64,000 bases of DNA. It comes from Nitrospirales bacterium. GTDB taxonomy: Bacteria; Nitrospirota; Nitrospiria; Nitrospirales; UBA8639. The notes below the pieces were generated by a model. The model did not search any database. It had not been told where the DNA came from and saw nothing but the letters and a program-made list of their open reading frames with translations. Shown in pieces: positions 18,255 to 27,336 of this stretch. Location: the NCBI GenBank assembly GCA_020027205.1, contig JAHRAQ010000024.1, positions 1-64,000 of the forward strand, written 5' to 3'. A program made the position numbers and the translations under genes. Position 1 is the first letter of the stretch. Each line of letters begins with the position of its first letter.

Positions 18255-20348
18255 ATGATGCCCATGGCCGGTGGTCAATCCACAGACATAGAACAGTTGA
18301 GCATCAACACCATTCGCACACTGGCGATGGACGCCGTGCAGGCGGCGAACTCCGGGCATCCCGGCACGCCGATGGCGCTGGCGCCGGTGGTGTATTGCCT
18401 CTGGAACAGGTTTTTGCGTTTTGATCCCGCCGATCCGGTCTGGCCCGACCGGGATCGATTTGTGCTGTCGGTGGGCCATGCCTCGATGCTGCTGTATGCC
18501 ATCCTGCATCTCTGCCGGGTCAGAGCGGTGCGTGACGGGGAGCGGCACAACGATGCGCTGGCGGTGCCGCTGGACGACATCCGAAAATTTCGACAACTGA
18601 ACAGTAAATGTCCCGGACATCCCGAATATCACTGGACGCCGGGCGTGGAAACCACGACCGGCCCGCTGGGGCAGGGCCTGGCCAACAGCGTGGGCATGGC
18701 CATTGCCCAACGGTGGAAGGCCCGGTATTTCAATCGTCCGGGGTTCGACATCATCAATTACAATATTTTCGCCTTGTGCGGCGACGGGTGTTTCATGGAA
18801 GGCGTGTCAAGCGAGGCGGCCTCGCTGGCCGGGCATCTCAAGTTGTCGAACCTGTGCTGGGTGTACGACAATAACCGCATTACCATCGAGGGAAAAACCT
18901 CCCTGGCCTTCAGCGAAGACGTGGCCGCGCGGTTCCGCGCCTATCACTGGCACGTCGAGCACGTCAACGACGCCAACGATTTGGATGCGTTGACGCGGGC
19001 CTTCGAGACGTTCAGAAAAGAAACCGGCCGGCCGACGCTGATCATCGTGGACAGCCACATTGCGTTTGGGGCGCCCAACAAACAGGATACACATCAGGCG
19101 CATGGCGAACCGCTGGGTGAAGAAGAAATCCGGCTGACGAAACGGCAGTACGGGTGGCCGGATGATGCGAAGTTTCTGGTCCCCGACGAAGTGCCGGCGC
19201 ATTTCCAATTAGAAATGGGCGCGCGAGGCAAAGTCGAACGCGACGCCTGGGCCACGTTGCTGCAAGCGTATCGAAAAAAACATCCCGACCTGGCGGCGCA
19301 CCTTGACGCCATGGAACGCCGACAACTTCCCGACAACTGGGATCGACAGGTGCCGACGTTTCCCGCCGACCCCAAAGGACTGGCGACGCGGGAATCTTCA
19401 GGAAAAGTCCTCAACGCCATTGCCGGGGCCGTGCCCTGGGTCATGGGCGGCTCCGCCGACCTGGCTCCGTCCACCAAGACGCGGTTGACGTTCGACGGGG
19501 CCGGAGATTTTCAGCACGGGTCGGAAGGCGGCCGCAATCTGCATTTTGGCGTGCGGGAACATGCGATGGGATCGATCTTGACCGGCATGGCGCTCTCCAA
19601 GGTGCGTCCCTACGGCTCCGGGTTTTTGATCTTCAGCGATTATGGCCGGCCCGCCATTCGTCTGGCGGCCATGATGGGGGTGCCCGTGATTTATGTGTTC
19701 ACCCACGATTCCATCGGCGTGGGCGAAGACGGCCCGACGCATCAGCCCATCGAACAGTTGGCGTCGCTGCGCGCCATTCCCGGTCTTGTGACGATTCGGC
19801 CGGGCGACGCCAACGAAGTGGCGGAGGCCTGGCGCGTGATGATGCAGATGCCGCATGCCCCCGTGGCGCTGGCCCTGACCCGGCAGGCGCTGCCGACGCT
19901 GGATCGAACGCGCTATGCGCCGGCCGACGGCCTGGCTCGCGGGGCCTATGTCCTGGCCGATGCCGGGAACGGCGTGCCGGAGGTGCTGTTGCTGACCTCC
20001 GGCAGCGAACTCTCGCTCTGCGTGCGGGCGTATGAAACGTTGGCGGAACAGGGGATACGGGCGCGCGTCGTGAGTATGCCGTCCTGGGAACTCTTTGAAC
20101 GGCAGAGTCAGGAGTATCGTGACGACGTGTTGCCGCCCGGTGTGACGGCGCGCGTGTCCGTCGAGCAATCTGCCGTGTTTGGATGGAGTCAATACGTGGG
20201 GTTGACCGGAACGAGTCTTGGGATGACTTCTTATGGGGCGTCGGCGCCGTTGAAGGATCTCATTCCGCACTTTGGCTTCACCCTTGACCGGGTGGTGGCC
20301 GCCGCCCGGCAGCAGGTCGAAAGGCAGGGGCACACATCCGTTCGTTGA
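18255..20348 (+). CDS. tkt: Transketolase
   Basis: The protein is about 697 residues and full length. It has the thiamine-diphosphate region GDGCFMEGVSSEAASLAG with downstream NNRITIEG, the early AANSGHPGTPM motif and the middle-domain GGSADLAPS...HFGVREHAMG. It interconverts sugar phosphates in the pentose phosphate (or Calvin) pathway. The frame is open further 5', but family alignment supports a start at ATG 18255 or 18258. The fused tal-pgi gene follows after 85 bases. Confidence 0.95.
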   Translation: MMPMAGGQSTDIEQLSINTIRTLAMDAVQAANSGHPGTPMALAPVVYCLWNRFLRFDPADPVWPDRDRFVLSVGHASMLLYAILHLCRVRAVRDGERHNDALAVPLDDIRKFRQLNSKCPGHPEYHWTPGVETTTGPLGQGLANSVGMAIAQRWKARYFNRPGFDIINYNIFALCGDGCFMEGVSSEAASLAGHLKLSNLCWVYDNNRITIEGKTSLAFSEDVAARFRAYHWHVEHVNDANDLDALTRAFETFRKETGRPTLIIVDSHIAFGAPNKQDTHQAHGEPLGEEEIRLTKRQYGWPDDAKFLVPDEVPAHFQLEMGARGKVERDAWATLLQAYRKKHPDLAAHLDAMERRQLPDNWDRQVPTFPADPKGLATRESSGKVLNAIAGAVPWVMGGSADLAPSTKTRLTFDGAGDFQHGSEGGRNLHFGVREHAMGSILTGMALSKVRPYGSGFLIFSDYGRPAIRLAAMMGVPVIYVFTHDSIGVGEDGPTHQPIEQLASLRAIPGLVTIRPGDANEVAEAWRVMMQMPHAPVALALTRQALPTLDRTRYAPADGLARGAYVLADAGNGVPEVLLLTSGSELSLCVRAYETLAEQGIRARVVSMPSWELFERQSQEYRDDVLPPGVTARVSVEQSAVFGWSQYVGLTGTSLGMTSYGASAPLKDLIPHFGFTLDRVVAAARQQVERQGHTSVR

Positions 20349-20433
20349 CGTTGCGCAGAAGGAGTCCGCCGGCGACACGGCGTCCCGCCGCACGGCGCTC
20401 CCCGCGTTTTTTCAGATTGCGAGGTCTTGAGAC

Positions 20434-23286
20434 ATGAATCCTCTCGTTGCATTGCGCCATGCCGAACAGAGTCCGTGGTACGACGATCTTCGCCGGAGCC
20501 TCATCACGTCGGGTGAATTAAAAACCATGATTGACCGTGACGGGTTGATGGGGGTGACCTCCAATCCGTCTATTTTCGAAAAAGCTATTACCGGCAGCGC
20601 CGACTATGATCAGGAACTGCAACGCCTCTCCGCCGGGACCATCGGCGTGAAGCAGATTTATGAATCGCTGGCCGTGCGCGATATTCAGGACGTCGCGGAT
20701 GTGCTGAACCCCGTGTACCGGGAGACGAAGGGCCGTGACGGCTACGTGAGTCTGGAAGTGTCGCCTCATCTGGCGTTCATGACCGACGACACCATCGAGG
20801 AAGCCTGGCGGTTGTGGCAAACAGTCAAGCGCGACAACGTGATGATCAAAGTGCCGGGCACCGAGGAAGGGTTGCCGGCCGTTGAACGGCTGGTCGGGCG
20901 GGGCGTGAATATCAACGTGACCCTGCTGTTCAGCGTGGACGTGTATGAACGGGTCGCCATGGCCTACATTCGAGGTCTCGAAAAATTCGGCGCGAACGGC
21001 GGGGACCTGTCCAAAGTATCGTCGGTGGCGAGTTTTTTTGTGAGCCGTATTGATACGATGGTGGACCGGCAACTGGATGCCGCGTTGCGGCAACAGCCCC
21101 CGGCGCGCCAACGCGAGATGTTGGAAGGGCTGAAAGGACAGGTCGCGATTGCCAACGCCAAAATGGCCTATCTGAAATACCGGGAAATTTTTGCGAGCCG
21201 GCATTTTCAGGCCATGACGCCGCACGGCGCGCGCCCCCAGCGGCTGTTGTGGGCCAGCACCGGTACGAAAAATCCGCAGTACCCGGACACGTATTACGCG
21301 GATCGTCTGATTGGCCCCGACACGGTGAACACCATGCCCGGCGCGACCTTCGAAGCGTTTCGGGATCACGGCACCGCCGCCGTCACCCTCACGGAAGGCA
21401 TGGACGAGGCGCGGGCGACCATGACACAGGCGGCGGAATGCGGCATTGACATGGCGGCGGTGACCGCCCAACTGCGTCAGGACGGGGTGCGGATGTTTGC
21501 CGCGTCCCATGATCAACTCATGGGGGCGATCAGCCGGAAACGTCTCGAGATTCTCGGCGCGGAAATCAACCGCCAGACCCGCGACGCTGGAACATTCGAA
21601 ACCGCCGTGACCTCCACGCTCAACGATCTGCACGAGTCGAACTTTGTGCGCAGACTGTGGGCCGAGGATCCCGCGTTGTGGCACCGGGAATCCGGGCAGC
21701 AGGCCGTCATTCGAAAAGCCCTTGGCTGGCTGTCCGTGTCCGAACGGCAGAAGGGGCAGGCGTCCCGTGTGCAGGCGTTCGCCGACGAGATCAGGAACGC
21801 CGGCTTTCGACACATTCTCTTGCTGGGCATGGGCGGGAGCAGTCTCTGTCCCGAAGTCTGCCGCATGACGTTCGGGGCGTTCCCCGGGCGTCCCGAACTG
21901 CACGTTCTGGACAGCACGGTGCCGTCGCAGGTGAAAAGTGTTGAAGCACGTGTGGACCTCGAACACACGCTGTGCATTGTGGCCAGCAAGTCCGGGTCCA
22001 CCACCGAACCGCTGGTGTTCCAGAAGTATTTCTTTGAGCGGATGCGGCGGGTGAGGGGCGACCGCGCCGGTGAGCATTTTATCGCCATTACCGACCCCGG
22101 CTCGCTTCTGGAGCAGGTGGCCAGGGAACTCAAGTTCCGGGAAATTTTTCCCGGAGTGCCGGAAATCGGCGGGCGCTATTCGGCCTTGTCCAACTTCGGG
22201 ATCGTGCCGGCCGCGCTGATGGGCGTGGACGTCGGCTCGCTGTTGTCGCGCGCTGAACGGATGCGCCTTGCGTGCGACGCGAGTGTGCCGGCGGCGGACA
22301 ATCCCGGAGTCGTGCTGGGCGCGATGCTGGGCGCGCTGGCCATGGCCGGCCGGGACAAGGTGACGTTTGTCATGTCTCCCGCCGTCGCCGCGCTGGGGGG
22401 CTGGTTCGAGCAATTGATCGCGGAGAGTACGGGCAAGGAAGGCCGGGGGATTATTCCCGTTGACGACGAGCCGCTGGGCGCGCCGCACGTCTATGGCACA
22501 GATCGCGTGTTTGCGTATCTCCGCCATGCGGACGGCGCCGATGCCGGGCAGGATGCCGCGGTGGATGCGTTGCAGGCGGCCGGGCATCCGGTCGTCCGCA
22601 TTGACGTGACGGATGTGATTAATCTCGGGCAGGAGTTTTTTCGGTGGGAAATTGCCGTCGCCGCCGCGGGGTCGGTGCTGAGCATTAATGCGTTTGATCA
22701 ACCCAACGTGCAGGAAAGCAAGGATTTCACCAAGGCGTCGCTCGAAGAGTTTCAGAAGAACGGACGCTTGCCGGAGGAGACGCCCATGGTCACGGACGGC
22801 GGCATTCGCCTCTTCGCCGATGCCGCGAACAGGAAGGCGCTGCGCGGCGCGTCATCGCTGTCCGCCGTCGTGGCCGCTCATCTGTCCCGTGTGAAGACCG
22901 GCGACTACGTGGCGATCAACGCCTACGTCGAACGCACGCCGGCGATTCACGACAGATTCCGCCGGATGCGCGCCGCCGTGCGCGACGCGAAACATGTGGC
23001 CACGACGCTGGGCTATGGCCCGCGTTTTCTTCATTCCACCGGCCAACTGCACAAGGGCGGCCCCGATACTGGGGTGTTCATTCAGGTGACGGCGGACGCG
23101 GAGCCGGACCTGGCGATTCCCGGCGAGCCGTATTCCTTCGGCGTGCTGGCCGAGGCGCAGGCGTTGGGAGACATGAAGAGCCTCACCGCCCGCAACCGCC
23201 GCGTGATTCGGATTCATCTCGACGGCGACGTCGAAGGCGGGATCAAGCGCATTCAGGAGGCGGTGGAGGGGGCGGTGGGTAGGTAA
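20434..23286 (+). CDS. Bifunctional transaldolase / glucose-6-phosphate isomerase
   Basis: This 950-residue fusion has transaldolase at about 1-370, with SNPSIFEKAI and the Schiff-base lysine in VMIKVPGTEEG near residue 139. Glucose-6-phosphate isomerase follows at about 390-950, with GMGGSSL and the sugar-phosphate loop SKSGSTTEP. Tal-Pgi fusions are known in several phyla. The gene lies directly after tkt, so non-oxidative pentose steps and hexose-phosphate isomerisation are co-expressed. The sequence looks intact in both halves. Confidence 0.94.
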   Translation: MNPLVALRHAEQSPWYDDLRRSLITSGELKTMIDRDGLMGVTSNPSIFEKAITGSADYDQELQRLSAGTIGVKQIYESLAVRDIQDVADVLNPVYRETKGRDGYVSLEVSPHLAFMTDDTIEEAWRLWQTVKRDNVMIKVPGTEEGLPAVERLVGRGVNINVTLLFSVDVYERVAMAYIRGLEKFGANGGDLSKVSSVASFFVSRIDTMVDRQLDAALRQQPPARQREMLEGLKGQVAIANAKMAYLKYREIFASRHFQAMTPHGARPQRLLWASTGTKNPQYPDTYYADRLIGPDTVNTMPGATFEAFRDHGTAAVTLTEGMDEARATMTQAAECGIDMAAVTAQLRQDGVRMFAASHDQLMGAISRKRLEILGAEINRQTRDAGTFETAVTSTLNDLHESNFVRRLWAEDPALWHRESGQQAVIRKALGWLSVSERQKGQASRVQAFADEIRNAGFRHILLLGMGGSSLCPEVCRMTFGAFPGRPELHVLDSTVPSQVKSVEARVDLEHTLCIVASKSGSTTEPLVFQKYFFERMRRVRGDRAGEHFIAITDPGSLLEQVARELKFREIFPGVPEIGGRYSALSNFGIVPAALMGVDVGSLLSRAERMRLACDASVPAADNPGVVLGAMLGALAMAGRDKVTFVMSPAVAALGGWFEQLIAESTGKEGRGIIPVDDEPLGAPHVYGTDRVFAYLRHADGADAGQDAAVDALQAAGHPVVRIDVTDVINLGQEFFRWEIAVAAAGSVLSINAFDQPNVQESKDFTKASLEEFQKNGRLPEETPMVTDGGIRLFADAANRKALRGASSLSAVVAAHLSRVKTGDYVAINAYVERTPAIHDRFRRMRAAVRDAKHVATTLGYGPRFLHSTGQLHKGGPDTGVFIQVTADAEPDLAIPGEPYSFGVLAEAQALGDMKSLTARNRRVIRIHLDGDVEGGIKRIQEAVEGAVGR

Positions 23287-23306
23287 GATTCCTCTCCGTT
23301 CCCCTT

Positions 23307-23415
23307 CTGTTATTCCCACAATTTTCAGGCGGGGATCCATCCTTCTTTTGCGTCGTCCTATCCCGGTAAGACAACAGAAAGATGGATTCCCGACTAAAGA
23401 TGTCGGGAATGACGG
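23307..23415. repeat. Palindromic intergenic repeat, copy G
   Basis: The left half is a variant (TTATTCCCACAATTTTCAGG then CGGGGATCCATCC). The right half is AGATGGATTCCCGAC facing TGTCGGGAATGACGG. Confidence 0.75.
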
Positions 23416-23579
23416 AGAGGAATAACGGAGTCGGGAATGACGGAGCAGTGTCTTCCCGCTCTCGGCACGCGCCAGGATGGATTCTGTGTGCCGACGGTTC
23501 TCCTGTCGTTGAGCATCGGTGACGCGGAATGACGGAGGGATGCAATGTCGTCATCCCGTCATTCCTTCGTCCTCTCCTT

Positions 23580-23730
23580 CCGTCATTCCCGCAATTTTCA
23601 GGCGGGAATCCATCCTTCTTTCCTTTTTCCTGTCTTGGGAGGCGGGGAGGGAGAAAACCACAGAAGGATGGACCTTCGGAGCATTTGCCGTTGGCAAATA
23701 CTTCCCGATAAAAAACGTCGGGAATGACGG
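23580..23730. repeat. Palindromic intergenic repeat, copy H (with 29-base insert)
   Basis: The left half is CCGTCATTCCCGC facing GGCGGGAATCCATCC. The right half carries the same 29-base insert as copy E, at 23673-23701, followed by TTCCCGAT and CGTCGGGAATGACGG. With copy G it occupies much of the gap between tal-pgi and the zwf relic. Confidence 0.8.
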
Positions 23731-23799
23731 AGGGGTGAGGTTGTTATGCCGGCAAAAGGCCGACATCCGTTGTCGGGAAAGGAAGGCGGGGGTCAGGAC

Positions 23800-23972
23800 T
23801 TACAACACCCGCCACTTGCTTCCGTCCGTTTCAATCGGCCCCAGGTGCCGGTGGGGTATTCCAGTAGTCATCGGCTATCGTGGGTTTCCCAACCCTTCAG
23901 GATAGCGGTTACCCATGCCCATGAGGCGTCGACGTAGTTGAAGTTCATTTCCACGGGGTGGGTGTTGACCCG
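23800..23972 (-). pseudogene. Decayed duplicate of the zwf 3' end
   Basis: Read on the minus strand, this matches the C-terminus of the intact zwf: NTHPVEMNFNY, then an internal deletion of about 110 bases, then DASWAWVTAILKGW, LEYPTGTWG and finally KWRVL with its own stop. The W of SRW is replaced by TGA, and a one-base deletion after TGTWG shifts the frame. The hicBA pair lies between this relic and the intact zwf, so zwf appears to have had its 3' end duplicated around the toxin-antitoxin insertion. It is not expected to be functional. Confidence 0.85.
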
Positions 23973-24022
23973 GCTGTCGAAAACCCCGCACGTGCCATTC
24001 AGGCCCGAGGGTGAAACGACAT

Positions 24023-24220
24023 TTACAGGTCGGACTCTTCAATGCCCGCAATTTTCATGAGATGACGTTGTAATCCGATTTTCAGGGGTTTCTTTCCATG
24101 CACCGGCACGGAAATCCGAGTATCACCGCCGGTCCTGGCATAAATGTGATGGCTTCCGCGTATACGCTTCAATTCCCATTTCTTGTTTTCAAGCAGGATG
24201 CAGAATTTTTTCCCATTCAC
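24023..24220 (-). CDS. hicA: HicA-family mRNA interferase toxin
   Basis: The 65-residue product has the HicA core WELKRIRGSHHIY, with the catalytic His of the GSHH motif, then ISVPVHGKKPLKIGLQRHLMKIAGI. HicA toxins are double-stranded-RNA-binding-fold RNases that cleave mRNA. The GTG at 24220 with GAAGA upstream gives the usual length; a longer ATG form would overlap hicB heavily. It lies five bases after hicB on the same strand. Here the antitoxin gene comes first, the reverse of the classical hicAB order but common. Confidence 0.85.
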   Translation of the reverse strand: MNGKKFCILLENKKWELKRIRGSHHIYARTGGDTRISVPVHGKKPLKIGLQRHLMKIAGIEESDL

Positions 24221-24225
24221 TGTCT

Positions 24226-24429
24226 TCAAACAGATATCTCCGTGACCTTGTCCTTTGCGGATAGGGCAATATTCCGGATGTCCACGGACAAACACCCTTC
24301 AACCGCCTCGCAGAGATTACGGATCAGTTCATCAAGCGTCTCACCCTGCGTCGCACAACCATGGATAGATGGCACTTCGGCCCAGTATCCGCCTTCTTCC
24401 GCTTCATGTATCACGACCTTCAGTTTCAT
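24226..24429 (-). CDS. hicB: HicB-family antitoxin
   Basis: The 67-residue product MKLKVVIHEAEEGGYWAEV...PSIHGCATQGETLDELIRNLCEAVEG has the partial RNase-H fold typical of HicB. It lacks a recognisable C-terminal DNA-binding domain, as in short HicB forms. The ATG at 24429 is chosen because the upstream in-frame extension is only zwf-derived sequence in another frame. It should neutralise the adjacent HicA. Confidence 0.85.
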   Translation of the reverse strand: MKLKVVIHEAEEGGYWAEVPSIHGCATQGETLDELIRNLCEAVEGCLSVDIRNIALSAKDKVTEISV

Positions 24430-24511
24430 AAAGCCTCCATCAATGAACAGGCTGACTCCGGCCTGTCTTCCGGTGCGTTGCTGGATGATTTCGCCGATAC
24501 GATACGTATCC

Positions 24512-26074
24512 TCATAACACCCGCCACTTGCTTCCGTCGGTTTCAATCAGCCGGTCGGCTTCAATCGGGCCCCAGGTGCCGGCGGGGTATTCCGGCAGCC
24601 ACCGGCTGCCGTGGGAGTCCCAGCCGTTCAGGATGTCGGTCACCCAGGCCCATGAGGCTTCCACGGCGTCGTGCCGCATGAAGAGTGAGGCGTCGTCGGC
24701 CATGACGTCCAGGAGCAATCGCTCATAGGCTTCCGGCGACGGCGCGGAAAAGGCGTCGCCGTAGTTGAAGTTCATTTCCACGGGATGCGTGTTGCCCTTG
24801 CTGCCCGGAATCTTGGACATGATGCGCAACGCCATGCCCTCGTGCGGTTGAATGCGCAGCGTGAGCAGGTTGGGTGCCTGGCGGGGATGGGGCGCGGCGC
24901 TGAACAGAATTTCCGGAATGTCTTTGAGTTGCACCGCGATTTCCGAGGCCCGTTTCGGCATGGCCTTCCCGGTGCGCAGATAAAACGGCACGCCCGCCCA
25001 TCTCCAGTTTTCAATGTAACATTTCAACGCCACGTAGGTTTCCGTGGTGGAATCCGGCCGAATGCCGGTCTCACGCCGGTAGCCGGGTACTTCCTGTCCG
25101 TTGATGGCGCCGTGGGCGTATTGCGCACGCACGGTCATGTGTTCCGCGGTTTCTCCCCGGATGGGGCGGAGGCACCGGAGGACTTCCATGCGCGCGTTGC
25201 GCACGACTTCCGGGTCGAGCGAATAGGGCGGCTCCATGGCGGTCAGCGCCAGCAGTTGGAGGATGTGATTCTGCACCATGTCGCGGAGCGCGCCCGCCTG
25301 TTCGTAATACTGCGCCCGCGTGCCGATGCCTTCTTCTTCGCTCACGGTAATTTGGACGTGGTCGATGTATTTGTGATTCCAGATGGGTTCGAAAATCGCG
25401 TTGGCGAAGCGGAGCACCATGATGTTTTGCACCGTTTCTTTTCCGAGATAATGATCGATGCGGTAGATTTGCGATTCCCGAAACACGCCGCCGATGGTCG
25501 CGTTGATGGCCCTGGCCGATTCCAAATCACGGCCGATGGGTTTTTCAACGATGACCCGTGAGGAACGGCCGGGAGAATCGGGAGGGTCGCCCATGCCGGC
25601 CTGCTGCAACCCTTGGCAGGCAGGCGCGAAGGAGTTGGGGGGAATGGCCAGGTAGAAAATGCGATGGCCCGGCAATGTGAATTGGGCCTCGACGGCCTCG
25701 ATGCGGGTGCGAAGGTCACGGTACGCGTTGGGGTCGTCGCCGGACCCGGTGACGTAACACAGCCGCCGCGCAAAATCCTCCCATGTGTCCTGTCGAATTT
25801 CCTGCCGGGAAAACTTCTTGATGCCGTCCCGCGCGAAGGTGCGGAACGCCTCATCCGTGCAGGGCGTCCGTCCGAAACCGATCACGGCGTAGTTGGACGG
25901 GAGCAGCCCATCGAGCAACAGATTATAAAGCGCCGGCAGGAGTTTGCGGCGGGTAAGGTCGCCGGAGCCGCCCAGAATGACGAGGGTGCATGGTTCGATC
26001 GCCACGCCGGAGCCGGCGTGCGGCGTGGCGTGGTGTTCCGGGTCCGGTGTCATGGTTCGTCCGGCGGGGTGCAA
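24512..26074 (-). CDS. zwf: Glucose-6-phosphate 1-dehydrogenase
   Basis: The 520-residue protein is full length. The nucleotide-binding motif is GGSGDLTRRKL near the N-terminus, the conserved EKPIGRD is present, and the active site is RIDHYLGKETVQN. It catalyses the first step of the oxidative pentose phosphate pathway. It lies seven bases after gnd on the same strand and is co-transcribed with it. Its 3' end is duplicated as a relic at 23800-23972 beyond hicBA. Confidence 0.95.
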   Translation of the reverse strand: MHPAGRTMTPDPEHHATPHAGSGVAIEPCTLVILGGSGDLTRRKLLPALYNLLLDGLLPSNYAVIGFGRTPCTDEAFRTFARDGIKKFSRQEIRQDTWEDFARRLCYVTGSGDDPNAYRDLRTRIEAVEAQFTLPGHRIFYLAIPPNSFAPACQGLQQAGMGDPPDSPGRSSRVIVEKPIGRDLESARAINATIGGVFRESQIYRIDHYLGKETVQNIMVLRFANAIFEPIWNHKYIDHVQITVSEEEGIGTRAQYYEQAGALRDMVQNHILQLLALTAMEPPYSLDPEVVRNARMEVLRCLRPIRGETAEHMTVRAQYAHGAINGQEVPGYRRETGIRPDSTTETYVALKCYIENWRWAGVPFYLRTGKAMPKRASEIAVQLKDIPEILFSAAPHPRQAPNLLTLRIQPHEGMALRIMSKIPGSKGNTHPVEMNFNYGDAFSAPSPEAYERLLLDVMADDASLFMRHDAVEASWAWVTDILNGWDSHGSRWLPEYPAGTWGPIEADRLIETDGSKWRVL

Positions 26075-26081
26075 TGCCGCG

Positions 26082-26981
26082 TTACGTCGGTCTGACGCTG
26101 TGGCCGCCGAAGGCCCGGCGAAGCGCGGCCAGCATTTTCTCCGAAAACGGCGCGTCCTGCCGTGAGCGGAATCGCGTGAAGAGCGCGGTGGACAGGGTGG
26201 GCACCGGCACGTCCTTGTCGAGGGCGTCCATCAACATCCACCGCCCTTCGCCGGAATCCTGAATGTACCCCGTTAATCCCTCAAGCGTCGGGTCTTCTTT
26301 GAGCGTCATGGCGCCGAGTTCCAGCAGCCATGACCGGATCACGCTGCCGTGCATCCACAGATCCGCAATGCGGAAGAGGTCAAGGCGGTACTCGCTTTTC
26401 GACATGAGTTCAAATCCTTCGGCGTAACTTTGCATCATGCTGTATTCAATGCCGTTGTGCACCATTTTCACGTAATGTCCGGCGCCGTGACCGCCGACGT
26501 GCGCCCAGCCGTCTTTGGGGGCGAGCGTCGTGAACACCGGCGCCAGCCGGTTCACCACGTCTTTCTCTCCGCCGACCATCAGGCAATATCCCACCTGCAA
26601 GCCCCAGATGCCTCCGCTGGTGCCCGCGTCCACGTAATGAATCCGTTTGCTTTTCAAGGCGGCGGCGCGGCGGACGTCGTCATGGAATCTGGTGTTGCCG
26701 CCGTCCACGATGACGTCGTCGGGTTCCAGGATGTCCGCGAGGGTGTTCACGGTGTCTTCCGTCGGCGCGCCCGACGGCACCATGACCCAGACGGTGCGCG
26801 GCCTGGTCAGTTTGGCCGCGAGTTCCTGAAGCGACGCGGCGCCGGTTGCGCCGGTCGATTCCGCTTTTGCGACAAGGTCCGGCACCCGGTCGCAGGCCAC
26901 GACCCGGTGTTCATGCTTTTCTTGCAGCCGGGTCACCATGTTCATGCCCATTTTGCCAAGTCCGACAAAGCCGATTTCCAT
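26082..26981 (-). CDS. gnd: 6-phosphogluconate dehydrogenase, decarboxylating (short form)
   Basis: The 299-residue product is of the short, YqeC/GndA-like class. GFVGLGKMGMNM is the Rossmann motif, VDGGNTRFHDD follows, and the catalytic region contains DAGTSGGIWGLQ and GHYVKMVHNGIEYSMMQ. ATG 26981 has AAGGA seven bases upstream. The open frame continues far upstream, but that part is not protein-like. It converts 6-phosphogluconate to ribulose 5-phosphate and pairs with zwf. The lactonase gene is not present. Confidence 0.93.
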   Translation of the reverse strand: MEIGFVGLGKMGMNMVTRLQEKHEHRVVACDRVPDLVAKAESTGATGAASLQELAAKLTRPRTVWVMVPSGAPTEDTVNTLADILEPDDVIVDGGNTRFHDDVRRAAALKSKRIHYVDAGTSGGIWGLQVGYCLMVGGEKDVVNRLAPVFTTLAPKDGWAHVGGHGAGHYVKMVHNGIEYSMMQSYAEGFELMSKSEYRLDLFRIADLWMHGSVIRSWLLELGAMTLKEDPTLEGLTGYIQDSGEGRWMLMDALDKDVPVPTLSTALFTRFRSRQDAPFSEKMLAALRRAFGGHSVRPT

Positions 26982-27069
26982 GGCCGATCCTTTCGCTCCT
27001 GGGTTCGCCTGTGTGTGACGCGGCGCCAACACACGGAGTCCGTTTTGTTTGCCCGTGCCCGGGGCGATT

Positions 27070-27098
27070 ATCATACGCCCTTCACCATGCCGCCGCAA
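27070..27098 (-). promoter_or_regulatory. Promoter of the gnd-zwf operon
   Basis: On the minus strand, TTGCGG (27098-27093) and TATGAT (27075-27070) are separated by 17 bases, about 90 bases upstream of the gnd ATG. Confidence 0.45.
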
Positions 27099-27182
27099 AT
27101 GCGTTGCCGGCCCAATGACGTGATGGGACACAACGTTCGCGCGGTCTGCCGCGCTTCGCGCCGGTTGCGGAGTCCCGCGCAG

Positions 27183-27287
27183 GATTTTTCGTTTCATGCA
27201 AGGCGGGCGGTGAAGCGGGCGGGGAAGGCGTGCTTCTGCACGTCGACCGAACACGCAAGCCGTCCAACGCAGCATGGGACGAAAAGG
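27183..27287. repeat. Repeat of about 105 bases with inverted ends, copy 1
   Basis: It begins GATTTTTCGTTTCATGCAAG and ends CAGCATGGGACGAAAAGG, so the ends are imperfect inverted repeats. The middle contains GGGGAAGGCGT and ACGTCGACCGA. It matches 43425-43527 over its length with scattered differences. The 355-base gnd-amgK gap otherwise holds only two promoters. Confidence 0.8.
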
Positions 27288-27299
27288 ACAAGCGGGACA

Positions 27300-27328
27300 G
27301 TGACAGAATCCGTGAGACCTCTTATAAT
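27300..27328 (+). promoter_or_regulatory. Promoter of amgK-murU, probably leaderless
   Basis: GTGACA (27300-27305) and a perfect TATAAT (27323-27328) are separated by 17 bases. The ATG at 27337 is only nine bases past the -10, at the expected transcription start. Confidence 0.55.
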
Positions 27329-27336
27329 GCCGTCCC

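Noticed and set aside
20518..22701. 727-codon open frame antisense to the tal-pgi fusion
   Set aside because: Shadow of a clearly identified gene, with composition unlike a protein.
24430..24546. N-terminal extension of hicB
   Set aside because: It reads through the zwf tail in another frame; the HicB fold begins at ATG 24429.
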